Of a DNA stretch of 64,000 bases, positions 60,660 to 64,000 are shown piece after piece. The stretch is taken from contig MNCI01035706.1 of assembly GCA_015680685.1 (NCBI GenBank), positions 180,773 to 244,772 of the forward strand, written 5' to 3'. Numbering within the stretch: position 1 is the stretch's first letter; each line of letters opens with the position of its first letter. The notes under the pieces were generated by a model. The model ran no database searches. It had not been told where the DNA came from and saw nothing but the letters and a program-made list of their open reading frames with translations. This DNA is from Gnetum montanum. Taxonomy: Eukaryota; Streptophyta; Gnetopsida; Gnetales; Gnetaceae. The position numbers and the translations under genes were made by a program.

Positions 60660-62125
60660 TGTCTAAATAAATTTCTAACTTTGTTGCTCCTTATGCTACA
60701 TTATGCAATGTAGCATCATGTCGCTCACATTACATAGAGCAACGTAATTCTGCGCGATGTGGTGAAGGTAGCTTACTGTAGCAATGAAGTCAGTAGAAAT
60801 TCAAAACTTCGGCAAATATGACAAGTTTAAGGCCTAAGCAGCGATCTATGACTTGTCGCAGATTCCACCAAGTCTTTTGACCGGGATTGTATTTACACTC
60901 CATTACGCAGAGCAACGTAATGAGCTTTGAGGAAATCAAAGTCGACGTCAAAGGAAGCACGGCAAATTGGTTGCTTTACACTTTATTATGCTACACAACG
61001 TAAGAAAGTGTAACGCGCTAAAAAGTTAACAACTTTTACGCTCTATTATGCTCTGCAGCGTAAATAAGTGTAACGCATGAGGAATTCATCACATTACACT
61101 CTGCTCCGCTACGTAGCGTAAACGAGCGTAATGTAGTATAAAGTAGGCTAAGGCAACACCAGACACGCACTTGTTATCCATGCGCAACAATACGCTTACC
61201 AGCATATCGCAGCGTAATCATGAGGCGGTTTTAGCAAGAGTGGTTTACAACACACGTCACCCCAAAACGTAATGAGACATCACCGGCTTTAACATAAAAA
61301 TTGTCAAGTCAACGGCGTTTTAAAATTTTGAGACACGTGTCATCAGGACCATGCCTCCCCATATGATGCTGAACGTATAAATAATCTAGTTGACAAGAAA
61401 AGAAGAGAGAACTTTCTTCCCAGGCAGGACATAAGGCATTGTTCGAGCATTGGCAGCGAGAGCAATCAGTCTTCTTGGTGAAAAGATTATCCTCTTCATT
61501 GGCAATCATCAGCAGCATTGAGCAAAGATTACCGAAGGTAAAAGGAGCAGATCAGAGGTCGAGAGATCATCTGGAATGATTAGCAAGGTTTATTGATCAG
61601 AAATAGTTGATTAATAGACATTTAGGCTTGACCCTCCTTGCATTCCTCTTTTGGCTTACGAGGTAGATCGACCTTCATTCTATTCTCCCTTTTTGACAGT
61701 CTTCATGTTGTTTCGTGTTCATGTATGCTTTGCACAAAGATAAGAGAAGTTTTCCGCTAGAACATTATATCCAATATATATTCAGCTTTTGAGTCAAATC
61801 ATAGATCTTGGAATTACGCAGTTTTCCTAAATCTGATCTTTCTTGTTGCGTTGACATTATCGCTATTTCAAGTTCTTTACATCGTTTTCTACTCCATCTA
61901 CGATTCATCGAATCAAATCATTTCATGAAATATACCCATAAAATATACATTACCGTGATATTCGATAATTTACTTTTTAAGTAAGTCCTTGTCTGATCAA
62001 TAAGACCGTTCAGGGTGCCTCGGATTTGTTTTCACCAGCACGGCCCTCACACGGATCCATTGTTAAGATTGTTTACACGGATCTTCGCTCGGTATTTCCA
62101 GCGACCGACATTTTTCGTCGTTACA
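60660..62125 (+). mobile_element. Element C 5' LTR
   Basis: Bounded on the right by TTACA, 6 bases before the PBS, and on the left by the end of LINE-4 homology (a TG at 60,660). A TATA box CGTATAAATAATC (61,373-61,386) resembles that of element B. Segments such as CTTGTCTGATC and CCGACATTTTTCG near the right end recall the A LTR, so C belongs to the same broad family but is more diverged. The left boundary is approximate. Confidence 0.65.
60890..61140. repeat. Tandem inverted-repeat modules in the C LTR U3
   Basis: Four related modules spaced about 50-60 bases, each with TTACRCTCT..ATGCTCTGC..GCGTAA, whose arms are complementary. Examples: TTTACGCT/AGCGTAAA near 61,035-61,065, TTACACTTT/AAAGTGTAA near 60,983-61,015 and CATTACACTC/GAGCGTAATG near 61,092-61,135. 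They lie 240-480 bases upstream of the TATA box. Confidence 0.65.
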
Positions 62126-62131
62126 GTTTTC

Positions 62132-62147
62132 TGGCGCTAGAAGGGGG
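62132..62147 (+). promoter_or_regulatory. Primer-binding site of element C
   Basis: TGGCGCTAGAAGGGGG, identical to element A over the first 13 bases. It confirms that the LTR to its left is a plus-strand 5' LTR. Confidence 0.7.
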
Positions 62148-62380
62148 GCCTGAACCTTTGATTCGTATTTTACAGGTAAACCTGTATGCAATCCGTACCC
62201 ATGTTCACATAACTTAAACATAATACCTCCAGGGAAGTTTACGAAATCGTGTGGTGTAGATTGGTCATAGTAACGATTCCTTTGGAATCCTACAGGGTAG
62301 AAAGCCTAATCGTGGTTCTGTTTTGCCGTTGCCTTTGTTTTTAAAACCTTTCTATTTGTTGTTATTGATTTATCTAAAAA
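62148..62380 (+). other. Element C 5' leader
   Basis: A short untranslated leader, without the word arrays found in A and B. It ends at the gag ATG at 62,381. Confidence 0.5.
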
Positions 62381-64000
62381 ATGGATTCTACACATACGAA
62401 TACTGCTGCTATGATTGCCGCTGACTTGGGTGCCACAACCGCAAATCCCATCACCATTCCTAAATCAGCTTTCGGCGCGATAGGAGCTCAGGGACCGTTG
62501 CGTCGTTCATTGAGATTATAGGGCAGGGACCCTTCATTCACTGTCTTGACTCCTGAAGAGTATAATTTCATTTACGTCAAGATCCAGGCAAGGATTGCCG
62601 TTAGCTGAGCCGAGATGGAGGAAAAACAAAATTACGAACTGATTTACAAAGGGGGTCAAGACTTCACCCCTACTGCATATGACTTCATCCCCCTTACCGA
62701 TCACTGTCATGAACTCTTGTCTCAATTGGTTATGGCTAGGAATCAGATTACACCATCTATTCTGGAGCCTCAAAACGAGGAGGAGAAGGAAGATGAATTC
62801 ATAGCTCAGTCTGAACATGCGGATTCATACCATACACTCAGCCCCCATACATACGTGAATCCCCTGTTTCATCCCCTCATCAGCAAAACTTCCCATCTCA
62901 ATCCAATCATGACCACCCAAATGCATATTCCCATTCCCATCGTCCCGCAGGCCAGCACGCAATCCTCAGCCTTGCAGGTACAAATGCCACCTCACAGTAA
63001 TGTAGAAGTAATCCCCTCATCACATGTAATCAAGATTCCATCGGTGATACCTGCATCCATTGCCCGTCATTTCATTCCCCAAGTGCAGGTCCATACCACA
63101 CCTATAACCCACCCAATGCAAAATCTGGTGCAAACCTTATCATCACAGTCCATTCCAAGTCAACAGGTCACAACCACCATTCAATCGCAGCGATCTATTC
63201 AACAACCTACGGCTGGTCAGTGGACCATGCCTGTTGCACACAACAATCAATCTGTGTTCTATGGTGTGCAACACTTGGCTGCATCTACCACACATGTCCC
63301 ACAAGTAACTGCACAACATCCTTACACCTTCCATCCTACACGTCTGGCGACGGCCAATTTTTCCACACAGCCTACCGGGTGGTGGGTTTCACAGGCAGCT
63401 CCATCTGCGGGAACAGTCCCCATCGCGCCGTTTGTTAGCCAAGCTATCACTCCCTTTCCATTGCCTGGTACTACTCTTCCAGTCCAACCCCCTACTCCTC
63501 AAGCTCCAACTTCATCATCAACAGGTCTCGATCAAGCTTTTTCGCTTATTCAAACTCTCACTGAGGAAGTCAAGCGCCTTAAAGCTACTGGCTTTGATAC
63601 AATACAGGTCATGGATTTCTACCATGATGATTTTATCAGCCCAGTAGTCCCCATGCTGTCATTGCCTCCAGGGATTTCTTTGCCCCATTTTACTAAATAT
63701 AATGGGGAAGGTGATCCTAATGCTCACCTCATTACCTTTAGGTTTGAATCCTTGCTACTACAACAATGGCCTCATACGATTATCTGTGTCTTTGCAATGT
63801 CTCTGGCAGGTAAGGCCTTGGACTGGTATCGAGCACTCCCTCACTCTTCCATCTCAACCTTGGAAGAATTTCTAACACAATTTGTGACTCGCTTTAAATA
63901 TAATTTAAAGCTGGAGGTCACATTAGATCAACTTATGGGGGTGAAACAAGACCCGCTTGAGCCAGTCCAGAAGTTTATACAACGATGGAGCGCTACTCTG
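62381..64000 (+). pseudogene. gag: Element C gag, nearly open, runs off the window
   Basis: From ATG at 62,381 (MDSTHTNTAAMIAADLGATT) one frame runs to the right edge with only two stops: TAG at 62,519, where A and B have CAG (SLRLQG), and TGA at 62,606. After that 464 codons are open. A Pro/Gln/Ser-rich region is followed by MDFYHDD, KYNGEGDPNAHLITFRFESL, FAMSLAGKALDWYRALPHSS, EEFLTQFVTRF and EPVQKFIQRWSATL, the Retrotrans_gag capsid domain. The best preserved of the three gag copies. If the stops are real, the protein could only start after 62,608. Confidence 0.88.

Overview
The window looks like intergenic and intronic DNA from a large, repeat-rich seed-plant genome. It is dominated by decayed Ty3/gypsy LTR retrotransposons and plant L1-type LINEs, with one hAT transposase remnant and a single recognisable host gene. 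Nearly every reading frame carries stops or frameshifts. Long introns, several gypsy lineages (Tat/Ogre-like and Athila-like) and many LINEs with long 3' tails would suit a gymnosperm, but that is inference; the sequence does not name a species. There is one 70-base assembly gap (35,266-35,335). I see no rRNA, tRNA or CRISPR array.

Layout. (1) 1-19,728, minus strand: a tandem of two related Tat/Ogre-like gypsy elements that share an LTR. Element A has its gag N-terminus, 5' leader and primer-binding site at 1-1,515 and runs off the left edge. The shared LTR is at 1,521-3,773. Element B runs from that LTR back to its 5' LTR at 17,825-19,728 and encodes gag, protease, RT and integrase, with RNase H deleted. 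Between protease and RT of B lies about 5.9 kb containing a seven-exon gene on the opposite (plus) strand (9,299-13,007). (2) 19,729-22,839, minus: 5' LTR, PBS and decayed gag of an Athila-like element E, inserted into an older repeat. (3) 22,840-32,124, minus: a diverged direct repeat pair, then a rotted gypsy pol (element D) with the order RNase H, RT, RNase H, integrase zinc finger. (4) 32,328-40,300: a candidate lone LTR, a LINE 3' fragment, a 36-bp minisatellite, the gap, and a nearly complete minus-strand LINE (LINE-1). (5) 40,480-43,330, plus: a hAT transposase remnant with LINE-5 in one intron. (6) 46,409-57,289, minus: four exons of a phosphatidylserine decarboxylase gene; its roughly 9.4-kb intron holds an LTR-like sequence, LINE-2 and LINE-3, the last with an 18-bp target-site duplication. 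(7) 57,686-60,655, minus: LINE-4, cut by the 5' LTR of element C (60,660-62,125, plus), a third Tat/Ogre-like element whose gag is open except for two stops and continues past the right edge.

Elements A, B and C share the gag family, the PBS motif TGGCRCTAGAAGG and a TATA-type promoter in the LTR. Each has filled its LTR and leader with its own short 'words' (GCGTATACGC and CAGCGTAAA in A, CAGCGTGACC in B, GCGTAAC hairpins in C). The two most unusual observations are the antisense, intron-bearing gene at the position where Ogre-type elements carry an intron, and the coiled-coil tails of several LINE copies.
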